Source: Methylogaea oryzae | GTDB taxonomy: Bacteria > Pseudomonadota > Gammaproteobacteria > Methylococcales > Methylococcaceae | DNA length: 64,000 bases | Reading direction: 5' to 3' | Assembly: GCF_019669985.1 (NCBI RefSeq) | Contig: NZ_AP019782.1 | Location: 2,164,001-2,228,000 of the forward strand | Shown here: positions 19,101 through 21,784 of the stretch, in pieces | Layout of the letters: each line of letters begins with the position of its first letter | Position numbering within the stretch: the stretch's first letter is position 1 | The notes under the pieces: model-generated | What the model was told of the DNA's origin: nothing | The model's database searches: none | Seen by the model: only the letters and a program-made list of their open reading frames with translations | Made by a program: the position numbers and the translations under genes

Positions 19101-20857
19101 AGCGGCAGGTTGGGCAGCGCCACCCGGCGCGGCCAGGGTTCGGCGAACAAGACGCTCAAATCGGGATGGCCTCCCGCCAGCCAGGCTTGCAGCGCTTCCG
19201 GCAGGGCTTCCGCCGGCGGGTTCGCGCCGCCGGCGAGCTGGTCCAGCCGCGCCAGGGCCTGCTCCCGGCTTTCCGCGCGGAAAGCGGCCCGGCTGGCTTG
19301 CGCGTTCTTGCCCATCGCCAAGGTCCACGCCACGTCGTCCAACCGCAGGTCGGCGCAGCGCCGCCAATGCCGGGCCAAATCGCCGGCCCGCCGCGCCAGG
19401 GCGCCGCCGTCGCGCGCCGACAACAGCAGCCAAAAAGCGCCGCGCGGCGCATCCCGTTCCGGCACGCGGGGAGCTTCCGCCACCACGATGTGGGCGTTGG
19501 TGCCGGAAAAGCCGAAGGAACTGACCGTCGCCATGCGCCGCCCGCCGGCGGCGGCTTGCCACGGCTCGCCGGACACGGCGATGCGGAACGGCGTGCCTTC
19601 CAGGTTCAAGCGCGGGTTGGCATCGCGGAAATCGGCACTGGGCGGAATCCGCCCGTTGCGCAACATCAGCAACACCTTGAGCAGGCCGGCGACGCCCGCC
19701 GCCGTGAGGGCATGGCCGATATTGGCCTTGACCGAACCCAGGGGGATTTTCGGCAGGTGCGCCGGCCGGGCGGCAAACGCCCGAGCCAGGGCTTCCACCT
19801 CGATGGGATCGCCCAGGGGCGTGCCGGTGCCGTGGGTTTCGATGTAGCCGACGGCGGCGGGATCGATGCCGAAGCGCCGCTGCACGGCGCGTTCCAACGC
19901 TTCCTGGGACGGCGCACTGGGCGCGGTGATGCCGTTGGTGCGGCCGTCCTGGTTCATGCCGTCGCCGACGATCACGCCGTGGATCGGATCGCCGTCGGCC
20001 AGCGCCCGGTCGAGCCGCTTCAGCACCACTGCGCCGGCGCCTTCGCCGCACACGAAACCGTCGGCGCGGCTGTCGAAAGCGTGGCAGCGGCCGGAGGGGG
20101 AAATCATGCCGGCCTGCGACATGGCCGCCACGAAACGCCCGGAATTGATGACGCAAACCCCGCCCGCCACCGCCAGGTCGCATTCGGCCCGGCGCAGGGA
20201 TTCGCACGCCAGGTGCACCGCCACCAGGGAGGAGGAACACGCCGTATCCACCGCCAGGGCCGGGCCTTTCAAGTCCAGCAAATAAGCGATGCGCGCCGCC
20301 AGGATGGACGCCACGTTGCCCATCAGCGCCAACGGCGCGTCGGCCACGCCGGCCGCTTCCAAACGCCGGCCGTAATCCCCGGCGCCGACGCCGACGAAAA
20401 CGCCGCAAGCGCTGCCGGCCAGGGCGCGATCGCTCAACGCCGCATCCTCCAGGGCAAACCAAGCGGTTTCCAGAAACAGCCGCTGCTGCGGGTCCATCAA
20501 GCCGGCTTCGCTGGGGGCGATTTTGAAAAACAAGGGATCAAACAGGCTGGGGTTCTCCAGGAAACCACCCGGCGTGCCCTGGCCGCCGTCGCTCCAGCGC
20601 CCTGCCGGGATGGGGCGGATGCAGTGCTCGCCGGCCGCTATCATCCGCCAATAGTCGTCCAGGCAGTCGCCGGCGCCGAAACGGCCGGCCATGCCGATCA
20701 CCGCGATGGGCTGGACGTCGGCGTCGGCGGCGGGTTCGGCCTTGGCCAGCAAGCGTTTGGCCTCGGCGGCGTTCAAGCGGCCTTCGGCAACCATGCTGAA
20801 CACCGCGGCGCGGATACGCGCGGCGGTGGATTCCGTTTGAAGATTGATGCCGGCCAT
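914..20857 (-). CDS. Terminal trans-AT polyketide synthase, five modules with ER, TE and a C-terminal ACP
   Basis: This 6647-residue AT-less PKS finishes and releases the chain. Domain order (approximate residues): N-terminal helical docking segment 1-45; KS 48-460, MT 690-980, ACP 1015-1090; KS 1126-1540, KR 1690-2100, ACP 2190-2265; KS 2305-2718, ACP ~2992, ACP ~3096, serine-less ACPs ~3185 and ~3294; KS 3381-3800, DH 3990-4260, KR 4480-4690, MT 4830-5090, ACP ~5173; non-elongating KS 5243-5630, ER 5835-6155, ACP ~6208, TE 6273-6557, AcpK-like ACP 6570-6647. I chose the ATG at 20857, since AGGG lies 8 bp upstream of it. An in-frame GTG at 20866 would leave no spacing. This is the last gene of the operon. 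The N-terminal helices (GRLNAAEAKRLL) resemble the docking tail of the PKS at 21771-37388, its presumed upstream partner. Confidence 0.95.
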   Translation of the reverse strand: MAGINLQTESTAARIRAAVFSMVAEGRLNAAEAKRLLAKAEPAADADVQPIAVIGMAGRFGAGDCLDDYWRMIAAGEHCIRPIPAGRWSDGGQGTPGGFLENPSLFDPLFFKIAPSEAGLMDPQQRLFLETAWFALEDAALSDRALAGSACGVFVGVGAGDYGRRLEAAGVADAPLALMGNVASILAARIAYLLDLKGPALAVDTACSSSLVAVHLACESLRRAECDLAVAGGVCVINSGRFVAAMSQAGMISPSGRCHAFDSRADGFVCGEGAGAVVLKRLDRALADGDPIHGVIVGDGMNQDGRTNGITAPSAPSQEALERAVQRRFGIDPAAVGYIETHGTGTPLGDPIEVEALARAFAARPAHLPKIPLGSVKANIGHALTAAGVAGLLKVLLMLRNGRIPPSADFRDANPRLNLEGTPFRIAVSGEPWQAAAGGRRMATVSSFGFSGTNAHIVVAEAPRVPERDAPRGAFWLLLSARDGGALARRAGDLARHWRRCADLRLDDVAWTLAMGKNAQASRAAFRAESREQALARLDQLAGGANPPAEALPEALQAWLAGGHPDLSVLFAEPWPRRVALPNLPLQPVVCEPLAPVVDSAAFSPAPMAASAVETSWQAPILQAAEPLRAAPDEALLADGEAFARVEDWARKAASAALLQAGILAGSRKVVTRAALARDFGVTAQRRGLFDAVLPILERYGLLRIEGDLLRLAAAAPAGLDDGPLRREQAALRQNQPATAAFLDLLERTTAALPAVLRGADGNAVLFPEGRLDLVGAIYKGNRLADHFNRLMAACVAALARRHLDSGNGPLHILEIGAGTGGATSAILQALRPFGGQVRYVYSDVSLGFLKHGRDAFGDAVEPALFDATRPGEPQGFASGAFHIAVASNVLHAVPDLGESLGYVWRLLAPGGALVLNEVTAVQDFATLTFGLTEGWWAFRDANRRLPGAPLADPARWRTALAEAGFPEMLALGLSEQEPHGQAILLARRDGRPAEPVAVGQRVTLPAPAGTVAATASSPASLEAAIREEAGQTLGMAAAAIDPLGRFMDYGVDSILGLDLINRLNRRYGLSLSPTVVFEQPTVRDLARHLAEEHGVRTPADGAGRVEAACPRGATVPGGGSSDDPIAVIGMAGRFAAADNLEAFHALLAEGRSGIIAARDRLGIDPDNPPEHLRWAAPYLRWGGLLRNIDLFDPMFFRISGREAELTDPQHRVFLTEVWRALEDAGYAGAAMEGADCGIFVGCHGGDYTHLMAEAGVVPDAFAFTGNAASILAARIAYLLDLKGPALAVDTACSSSLVAVHLACQALRAGECEMAIAGGVFINTTVGFNTAAASAGMLSPQGRCAAFDADADGFVPGEGSGAVLLKPLSRALADGDGVIAVIAGSATNQDGKTNGITAPNAASQAALIRKALQRAGVQPAQVGYVETHGTGTRLGDPIEIEGLMRGFADGTAAPGSCLLGSVKSNVGHAAHAAGIAGLLKVLLSFRHGELYPSLHFRAPNPVLRLERTPFAVNTQYRAWPRPAGGRRIAGVSSFGFSGTNCHIVLADPPDAAPAAAPAEPGALIALSARSPAALERRRRDLAQWLAAHGEARLADIAFTLGVGRSHHEQRWATTVAHLDGLRDALAGRETPAADLPPARGVELRAAERLYLAGELPDFAALHRGGRRIPLPTYPFEERSYWLSAPEQLPAAAPPSPQAPRSALPTLLAPVWEVCAAAPPQPLPGRVCLAGDAAGASAAADALRALGVEAVVLADAGGEPPADAAALFLFAAPAGTAAAVLAPLFDALRAMLARPGRSMPLVHVHDGSPLAAAAVAAGPSLRFAADGLELRSLALPAGISGPDMARCLLAELAATEREAAVDGHGQRRVRRLSRIALNAAAEPESGGVWLISGGLGGLGPQLARHLAMVRGARIGLLGRSPLQGEKAVQLAALRADGVQAHYAQADVADAESLGRAVAEIEGVLGPISHVIHAAGAPSERALAQSRWEDMAKTFSGKLDGARVLDQVLAERPLRAFVLFSSLAAQLGDFGQCDYAVANAYLGRFAEWRNGEAAAGRRHGRALAIDWPIWEGGHAALGSEGSELFGKALGIRMLARESGLAVMDLALRAADAPAEILVMTGNDNEIARLVGAPVGEAAGVKDTASEGAAMTPAMPLSPGGGSAAAAAAVPGRNGGWEAKPGSAISTVASQALPGMDALRTELAGMIGRLLKLDPAALPPSAGFGDFGFDSIALKEFAGLLSRRYGIALSPAVFFAHGSIDALSAHLRDTYPDALRGEARTPAEAVPPAAVPAPAAAPVAPTAGDDRAVAVIGMAGRFPGAPDVDAFWRLIEAGRISVGAMPDSRRRLLGLAADGAAAMGGFIDDIEYFDPAFFRMSRREAVHMDPQHRLALALSWSALEDAGIAPPSLAGRPVGVFFGQQVSGYTALLRDAAPEAMAQAALGNVNALMPNRISYQLDLRGPSESVDTACSSALVAVHRAVRALRSGECELALAGATSLLLDMKDLESTQSLGVLSPDGRCHTFDARANGYVKGEGAGVLVLKSLNRALADGDPIHAVIRGTAVNHGGRAQSLTAPNSQAQRDLIHAALADAGVGAGSIGYVEAHGTGTELGDPVEIEALKAAFAGLAADGVALGAVKANIGHLEPASGMAGLFKAILALRHRVVPPLADLQTVNPYIDLAGSPFHLPREAAAWPAAAAPRRAGVSAFGFGGANAHAVVEEAPEAPASCHGDGAALLLLSAPETALLALYARRLAERLAEEDAPALPEAAHTLMCGRAALAARAALPAMDRDGAVQALYALAEHIEKDAPKPAGMLLGEVRDGESPFSLGEEAEDQDFFARLVAAGNIGRLARFWVSGVEVDWPLIAAGLAAGKRMRRVHLPGVPMRRQRCWVESGVGSPAGSPRPEAASSSYLPSAESRPEDGTGESARAEDVFAAPAAPIVVDAATARAAGPASTAAQVAQVAERIRAIVAAALYVSPDELDEQARFMDLGLDSILAVEVAGAVNAAFGLQMQATRLYDYPSVADLAAYVAASLGQPAAAAVSAPVRPPAPAVAVASETPAASGQIEAAVRRILAAALYIDQEDLDDQAGFADLGLDSILAVEVANKLNSELGTDLQATRLYDFPTVRALAAHLASRRPPEARSLQDGGEPLCDAVLEFLCARVAEALGVDSAAVDTAMPLDRLAIGPEQAARILDAIAQRFGRRLDGAEVGACRDLAAVADLLRRGGAAAPVDSSAKGNPAAAAVPMAAAAPLVAASAAEDGAPVARLRAELAALLLVPAESVETGLPLTDLGLDLVSAEELAERLRKVFGPQAPDARALLAAASLDALAARLAAPAAASAHAAASAHAVHAVHAVHAVHAAHAAHAAQPVAASGGAEPVEVAVIGIACRYPGAPDKDAFWRLLREGRSGITRVPAERWDPAAHLAGLSRPEQREAVQWGGFVDGVDRFDPLFFNLSPREAELMDPQQRLFLEEAWHAFEDAGLSDVHLKGARCGVFIGAGQGDYSRHLPMDDPAQVTGQLLLGNTASILVSRIAYLLDLRGPAVALDTACSSSLVAAEMGFRAIREGSCDLALVGGVNLMTTPQMHVMTAASGMLAPDGRCRTFDDAASGFVPGEGVGLLVLRRLDQALAGGDRVYGVIRAAGTNQDGKTSGITAPSSLSQETLELDVWRRFGIDPAGFGYIEAHGTGTRLGDPIEIEALSRAFAAHTQRRQDCPIGSVKTNIGHTLASAGVAGLIKTLLALHRREIPPSLNFSTPNRHIDFAQTPFTVPTQALPWREKRLAAVSAFGFSGTNAHVVLAAAPPSPPRAGGEPPAGHELFVLTARDNAGLARQAARLAAFLQADGRSLHPKDVAHTLALRRSHLEQRLAVCADDVQGLADALQAYAEGRGDGRLIGPAKRRRDPTPVDADLLRSAASRPQALAEAGRLWTEGSELPWQALLGGGAFVDLPGTVFAGMRCWVDHSAPDGAQRAPELDGGPAAAPAPRAIAAAAVAPHASVLSGDAEVLRLTAEMPVMANHRVLGRPLLPGMAGLAWFHAEARRRGYRGQLSNLAWRLPVEAPALLRLEAEEGAGELLLQLRDGEGRVVARVQARRGAKPQPLPVELATVRADCRTAVAPETIYRRLEAGGVQHGPAFRLLDSVWSGAGQVLARLRPADPAASAPIADGGLPPALLDSALQALGALDGAEGAGTALLPAGVRRFAQYAPLDGAVLAWLCLDRNACGDNRLVADVRLLDEGGEVLAELLGFEARPPQPVPPGGRRDAAEPEPPAVAAVRPEPSGREADAVLLAMRPLWRSSAAPAGPAAASPLVLHGAPEAEWAALLAAEQGGDRLRIDAMSAEALADLAAGLPESRPLLFAAWREADAPGLDGAALAEAERRGVHLLRGLLQGLARRGGAARLILATRGVQGALADDAIDPAFAALPGFAQAAARELPGLQLVWVDLAADAGKRERAWLLRETAGEVAAYRAGQRWRRHMARVLPDFSAPPPDVLPRGAVCLLLGGAGGLGRATSRRLAERYGARIAWVGRRPADAAIDAALGEIAQAGGEAVYLQADIADAAQVQQAVATLRRRWGHIHLAWHGAIVLRDKSIRELRADDLDAALAPKSRGLLNLIAALRDDAPDWLCLCSSANAFTVNPGQANYAGACTFVDALALSQAGAAGWPVRVLNWGIWGETGIVAEERYLQRARQAGVEPLATAEALDVFEWSLGYPLQQAVPLKVAADSLPVFCADLVETARWGGASAALDLSGGRDALHGAFARVEPERLQAQADDMAALIRHGRECLFRVYAELGLNRCTPARLAEVAAALGIAAERRGLFLAHLEILARCGWVRLSEAGQGDALVETTGMLPGGPAAAPALSGGAARLLDAALSGTRDVLTGRRPATEILFPGGRNDLVEAVYRDDAAAEVFNQALSEAVAALGRGRPLRVIEIGAGTGGATGAVLAALDRQAPGSSYVYTDVSPHFAALGEARFGGRPGTEFRTLDIGRHPAEQGFDVGAFDLLVAANVLHALPDVVEVLGHAKALLKPGGAGLLLEATQRSDFATFVFGLTDGWWAFADGERRLPHSPLLSVDGWRLAMASRGLNLAGVGQLSGSDAQSVLLMVSDGWVAETAVASFASVARQMPPPSADADPAGASASLLDTARRLVCQVLRMAPDDLDPDEPLERYGVDSLVVNDIHARLEAELGPFSRNLVFEAVTLRALAERLASGLPPESRTPPAAPQPSLPSVASEPRVESDGAVAVIGIAGRFPGADGIEAFWDNLEGGKIAVGPLPASRRALWPGSRTYPGGYLQDVAGFDALFFHISPNEAAAMDPQERLFLETAWCSLEDAGRLPSAWGGKVGVFVGVMGRDYLRLGAETRSQGDAAAWSVANRVSHALNLSGPSLAVDTACSSALTALHLACESLRNGDCDAALAGSAHLILHPASREGLSALGMLSANGAARPFSRDADGLVGGEGVCCLVLRRLDDALAAGDRILGVLRATGLAASGRTRNYMAPSAESQAEGLRRFLAQRNIAGVDYVECQAVGSPTGDAIEVAGLARALPPTAEPLAIGSVEGAIGHLEAASGSAQIAKVLGMLQRGRLLPAAGVGELSGDVAAAAQGRFRVVRAAGPWPVRGAPRRALVQSFGAGGGSAYAVLEEAPPAPSLPPPSAVPQAVPLSARTAQALRRMAQNLLDHLQGRGAGAALPAIARTLQNGRAAFDHRLVVLAQDTAGLAAALADFLAGRPGDWLAGEKRGAAGGNGTGPASHEPQALAAYWVEGRAVDWDVLWRGVRPPAPVALPGYAFERRHCWSVPDAAFAHAMSPLLEAARPSPTVEDEPLLVAPVVPEERKLVLIEGPGDVEDLRIRAEPLQGPAAGEVLIEVSACGVNFADLLCARGLHPNLRSYPYAPGFEVAGVVAAVGDGVRNLRPGRAVMALTGGRGGLASHVVVPEHWVVPVPAGLDPVLAAATPVGYLTMAHALEKAQLRAGETILIQSAAGGTGPFAVQLALARGAIVIATAGSAAKLAALRELGVRHTVNYREEDFSERARAITGGRGVDVVLNTLDGEAIQKGIDLLAPGGRYCEIALAGLRAAGRLDLSRLTENQSLITINLGRLLAEPEASRRALAEMAEALAAGRVRPLISRTFGMDSLLEAFRHMDRRENVGKIVLQPGGMAVSAEPSRREAVAALRPEDLQAGLEAIAAQVLGLAPGEIAAGRPLEEYGLNSVGAVALMREVHRRYGIAAPVNLVYEARSLAALSQRLAGHCDGTPGAESGLGRILRRAEDRAYEPLVPIQAGSGRPSFWLHGAPGDASWVTRLADALGPGAPIYGVEARGVSGRDAPRRSVAAMAGEYVAALRRVQAQGPYRLGGYSGGGVIAYEMARQLAAEGQAIDKLVLLDAYAPGNPALGAMGGVYGDGFVYQLAVNWFGRRWGMEQPLTSAALDGLDRAAQLQAALDHLFAHARPEVERERLASYMQGMDRVGRALGKALESYVAKPLDAEFDTLLIRCTAGMSGPDNPYGLPVFLAEADYTQGWEDLLRRPLRRASVACDHFSLLDDPWLDQAAAEIQGFFAMENGAPQTNLRERVRAVVEEEVCRVLMMDLPDGLPPKASLAELGAHSVDRAEVAAAAMERLDVAIPLTELVGVSDIDGLIDVLTQGAAR
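1170..2050 (-). other. Type I thioesterase domain
   Basis: This is an alpha/beta-hydrolase of the thioesterase class, about 285 residues, starting near FWLHGAPGDASW. The nucleophile elbow is GGYSGGG (serine ~residue 6356, near 1792) and the likely catalytic histidine is in ACDHFSLL (~residue 6537). It should hydrolyse or cyclise the finished chain off the preceding ACP (YGLNSVGAVAL, serine near 2235). Which of the two it does cannot be read from sequence. Confidence 0.88.
2050..5135 (-). other. Module 15: non-elongating KS0, MDR enoylreductase, ACP
   Basis: The KS keeps its cysteine (DTACSSALTALH, near 4680), but the usual EAHGTGT histidine motif reads ECQAVGSPTGD (near 4280), with Gln in place of His. 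It should therefore pass the chain on without condensation. The ER (~5835-6155) is a medium-chain dehydrogenase/reductase with the NADPH motif AAGGTGPFAVQLA and GVDVVLNTLDGE. It has no partner KR or DH in its own module, so it most likely reduces the enoyl made by module 14. The ACP serine sits in YGLNSVGAV, where Asn replaces the usual Asp. Confidence 0.8.
5225..10720 (-). other. Module 14: KS-DH-KR-MT-ACP
   Basis: The KS is intact (LDTACSSSL near 10207, EAHGTGT, NIGH). The DH has HRVLGRPLLP (His near 8803) and LLDSALQ, so both catalytic residues are present. The KR carries GGAGGLG (near 7355) and SSANAFTVNPGQANY, with Cys instead of Asn four residues after the Tyr. The MT has VIEIGAGTGG (near 6060) and TFVFGLTDGWWAF, typical of C-methyltransferases in trans-AT synthases. 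The ACP serine is in YGVDSLVV. Expected output: an alpha-methyl, alpha,beta-unsaturated thioester. Confidence 0.85.
10753..10849 (-). repeat. Nonanucleotide tandem repeat in an inter-module linker
   Basis: Seven 9-bp units of the form GG(G/A)CGGCAT run from 10753 to 10815, followed by nearly two 18-bp units containing CGCTAG up to 10849. In frame they encode repeated Ala-(Ala/Val)-His triplets (HAVHAVHAVH...) between the carrier array of module 13 and the KS of module 14. Because the unit is a multiple of three, copy-number changes keep the frame. This is slippage-type coding DNA, not a CRISPR array. Confidence 0.9.
10855..13950 (-). other. Module 13: KS followed by four carrier domains, two of them serine-less
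   Basis: The KS is intact (DTACSSALVAVH near 13459, EAHGTGTELGD, NIGHLE) and there is no beta-processing domain. Two near-duplicate ACPs follow, both with DLGLDSILAVEV (serines near 11884 and 11571) and ATRLYD(Y/F)P. Two more carrier-like folds come next. One reads DRLAIGPEQAARIL (~11305) and one reads DLGLDLVSAEEL (~10977), with no serine at the attachment position. Tandem ACPs with the ATRLYDYP motif are common in beta-branching modules. However, the Trp typical of beta-branching ACPs (EW) is Val here (EV). Confidence 0.8.
14045..17485 (-). other. Module 12: KS-KR-ACP
   Basis: The KS is intact ([13 protein letters not shown] near 16981, ETHGTGT, NVGH). The KR has GGLGGLG near 15180 and SSLAAQLGDFGQCDYAVAN, with Ser, Tyr and Asn all present. 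It lacks the D of the B-type LDD region (AAGAPSERAL). The ACP has DFGFDSIALKEF (serine near 14178). Expected output: a beta-hydroxy thioester. Confidence 0.85.
17575..20712 (-). other. Module 11: KS-MT-ACP
   Basis: The KS is intact (cysteine at 20237-20239 in [16 protein letters not shown] with His at 19832-19834; NIGH). It is followed directly by a C-methyltransferase with [10 protein letters not shown] (near 18409) and TFGLTEGWWAF, then an ACP with YGVDSILGLDL (serine near 17698). There is no KR or DH, so the output should be an alpha-methyl beta-ketoacyl intermediate. Its KS shares a nearly identical ~100-bp DNA stretch with the module 12 KS. Confidence 0.85.
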
Positions 20858-20913
20858 ATAAGACACCCTGAAATTATTCTTGGTTATTCCGTTTTATCGA
20901 TCCCGCACAGGCC

Positions 20914-20936
20914 CGTTCCCCCGCTCCGAGGGAACG
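20914..20936. repeat. Short inverted repeat in the SDR-PKS gap
   Basis: CGTTCCC and GGGAACG are separated by nine bases. The arms match the outer arms of the longer palindrome at 54453-54477, so this may be a degenerate member of the same REP-like family. It lies in the only non-coding gap of the operon (20858-20953). A weak transcript-processing or attenuation role is possible. I see no T-run and no promoter in the gap. Confidence 0.45.
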
Positions 20937-20953
20937 CCCCATCCCCCCGCCCG

Positions 20954-21784
20954 TTAGGGATTCGCCATCACTTCCGCCACCATCGCCGAGCCGGAAAACG
21001 CCTGGCCGCCGTCGGCGATCAACGCCACGCCGGTGAGCAGCGAAGCCGCCGGCGAAGCGAGGAACAGCGCCACCGCCGCCACGTCCTCCACCGTGCCGAA
21101 GCGGCCGATGGGCACGTAATCGCGCAGGGTTTCCACGTCTTCCTGGGTCAGCAGCCGGCCCAGGCCTTCGGTTTCCTCGATGGGGCCCGGCAATACGCTG
21201 TTGCAGCGGATGCCGTGCGGGCCCCATTCCAGCGCCAGGCCGCGCATCAGGCTGTCCATGCCGGCCTTGGCGGCGCCCACGTGGCATTGGAAAGCGAAAG
21301 GCATCAGCGAATTGGTGGCCGAGACGAAAATGATCGAGCCGCGGGTTCTCTTCAATTGGGAAAAAGCGGCGCGGGCGGCGTTGAACGAGCCTTTCAGATC
21401 CACGTCGATCACCTTGGAAAAGCCCGACGCGCTCATCTGCTCGGCGGGGGCCGGAAAATTCGCCGCGGCGCCCAACACCAACACGTCGATGGGGCCAAGC
21501 TCCTCCTCGCAGCGGCGGCAGGCGGCTTCCAAGGTGTCGATGCGCTCCACATCGGCCACCAGCGGCAACACCCGCCCGCCATAGGCGGCAAGCTCCCGCG
21601 CGGCGTCCTCCAGGGTGGCGGCGGTGCGGCCCAACAGCGCCACTTGCGCGCCCAGGCTGGCGAATCCGCGGCCGATGCCGCGGTTGATGGTGCCGCCTCC
21701 CCCGGTGATCAGCACGGTGCGCCCGGCGAACAGCCCGGGGGCGAAGGTGGCGGCGAAAGGACGATCCCGTTCATTCATCGGCAT
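20954..21784 (-). CDS. SDR-family reductase, 2,4-dienoyl-CoA reductase-like
   Basis: This 276-residue protein is a short-chain dehydrogenase/reductase. The Rossmann motif is TVLITGGGGTINRGIG, followed by VALLGR. NFPAPAEQMS and VIDVDLKGSF match the peroxisomal/mitochondrial 2,4-dienoyl-CoA reductase branch. The usual YxxxK pair is replaced by a histidine context (CHVGAAKAGMD), as in that branch, where the Tyr of the motif is absent. Residues 190-215 (ALEWGPHGIRCNSVLPGPIEETEG) and the tail GVALIADGGQ are family-typical. GGAG lies seven bases before the ATG at 21784, and the gene overlaps the upstream PKS stop by 14 bp. It probably reduces an enoyl or dienoyl polyketide intermediate in trans, or tailors the product. 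A role in primary fatty-acid metabolism is less likely given its place inside the PKS operon. Confidence 0.82.
   Translation of the reverse strand: MPMNERDRPFAATFAPGLFAGRTVLITGGGGTINRGIGRGFASLGAQVALLGRTAATLEDAARELAAYGGRVLPLVADVERIDTLEAACRRCEEELGPIDVLVLGAAANFPAPAEQMSASGFSKVIDVDLKGSFNAARAAFSQLKRTRGSIIFVSATNSLMPFAFQCHVGAAKAGMDSLMRGLALEWGPHGIRCNSVLPGPIEETEGLGRLLTQEDVETLRDYVPIGRFGTVEDVAAVALFLASPAASLLTGVALIADGGQAFSGSAMVAEVMANP

Noticed and set aside
20858-20866. GTG start at 20866 for the terminal PKS
   Set aside because: The AGG directly abuts this GTG with no spacing, whereas the ATG at 20857 has AGGG at a proper distance.
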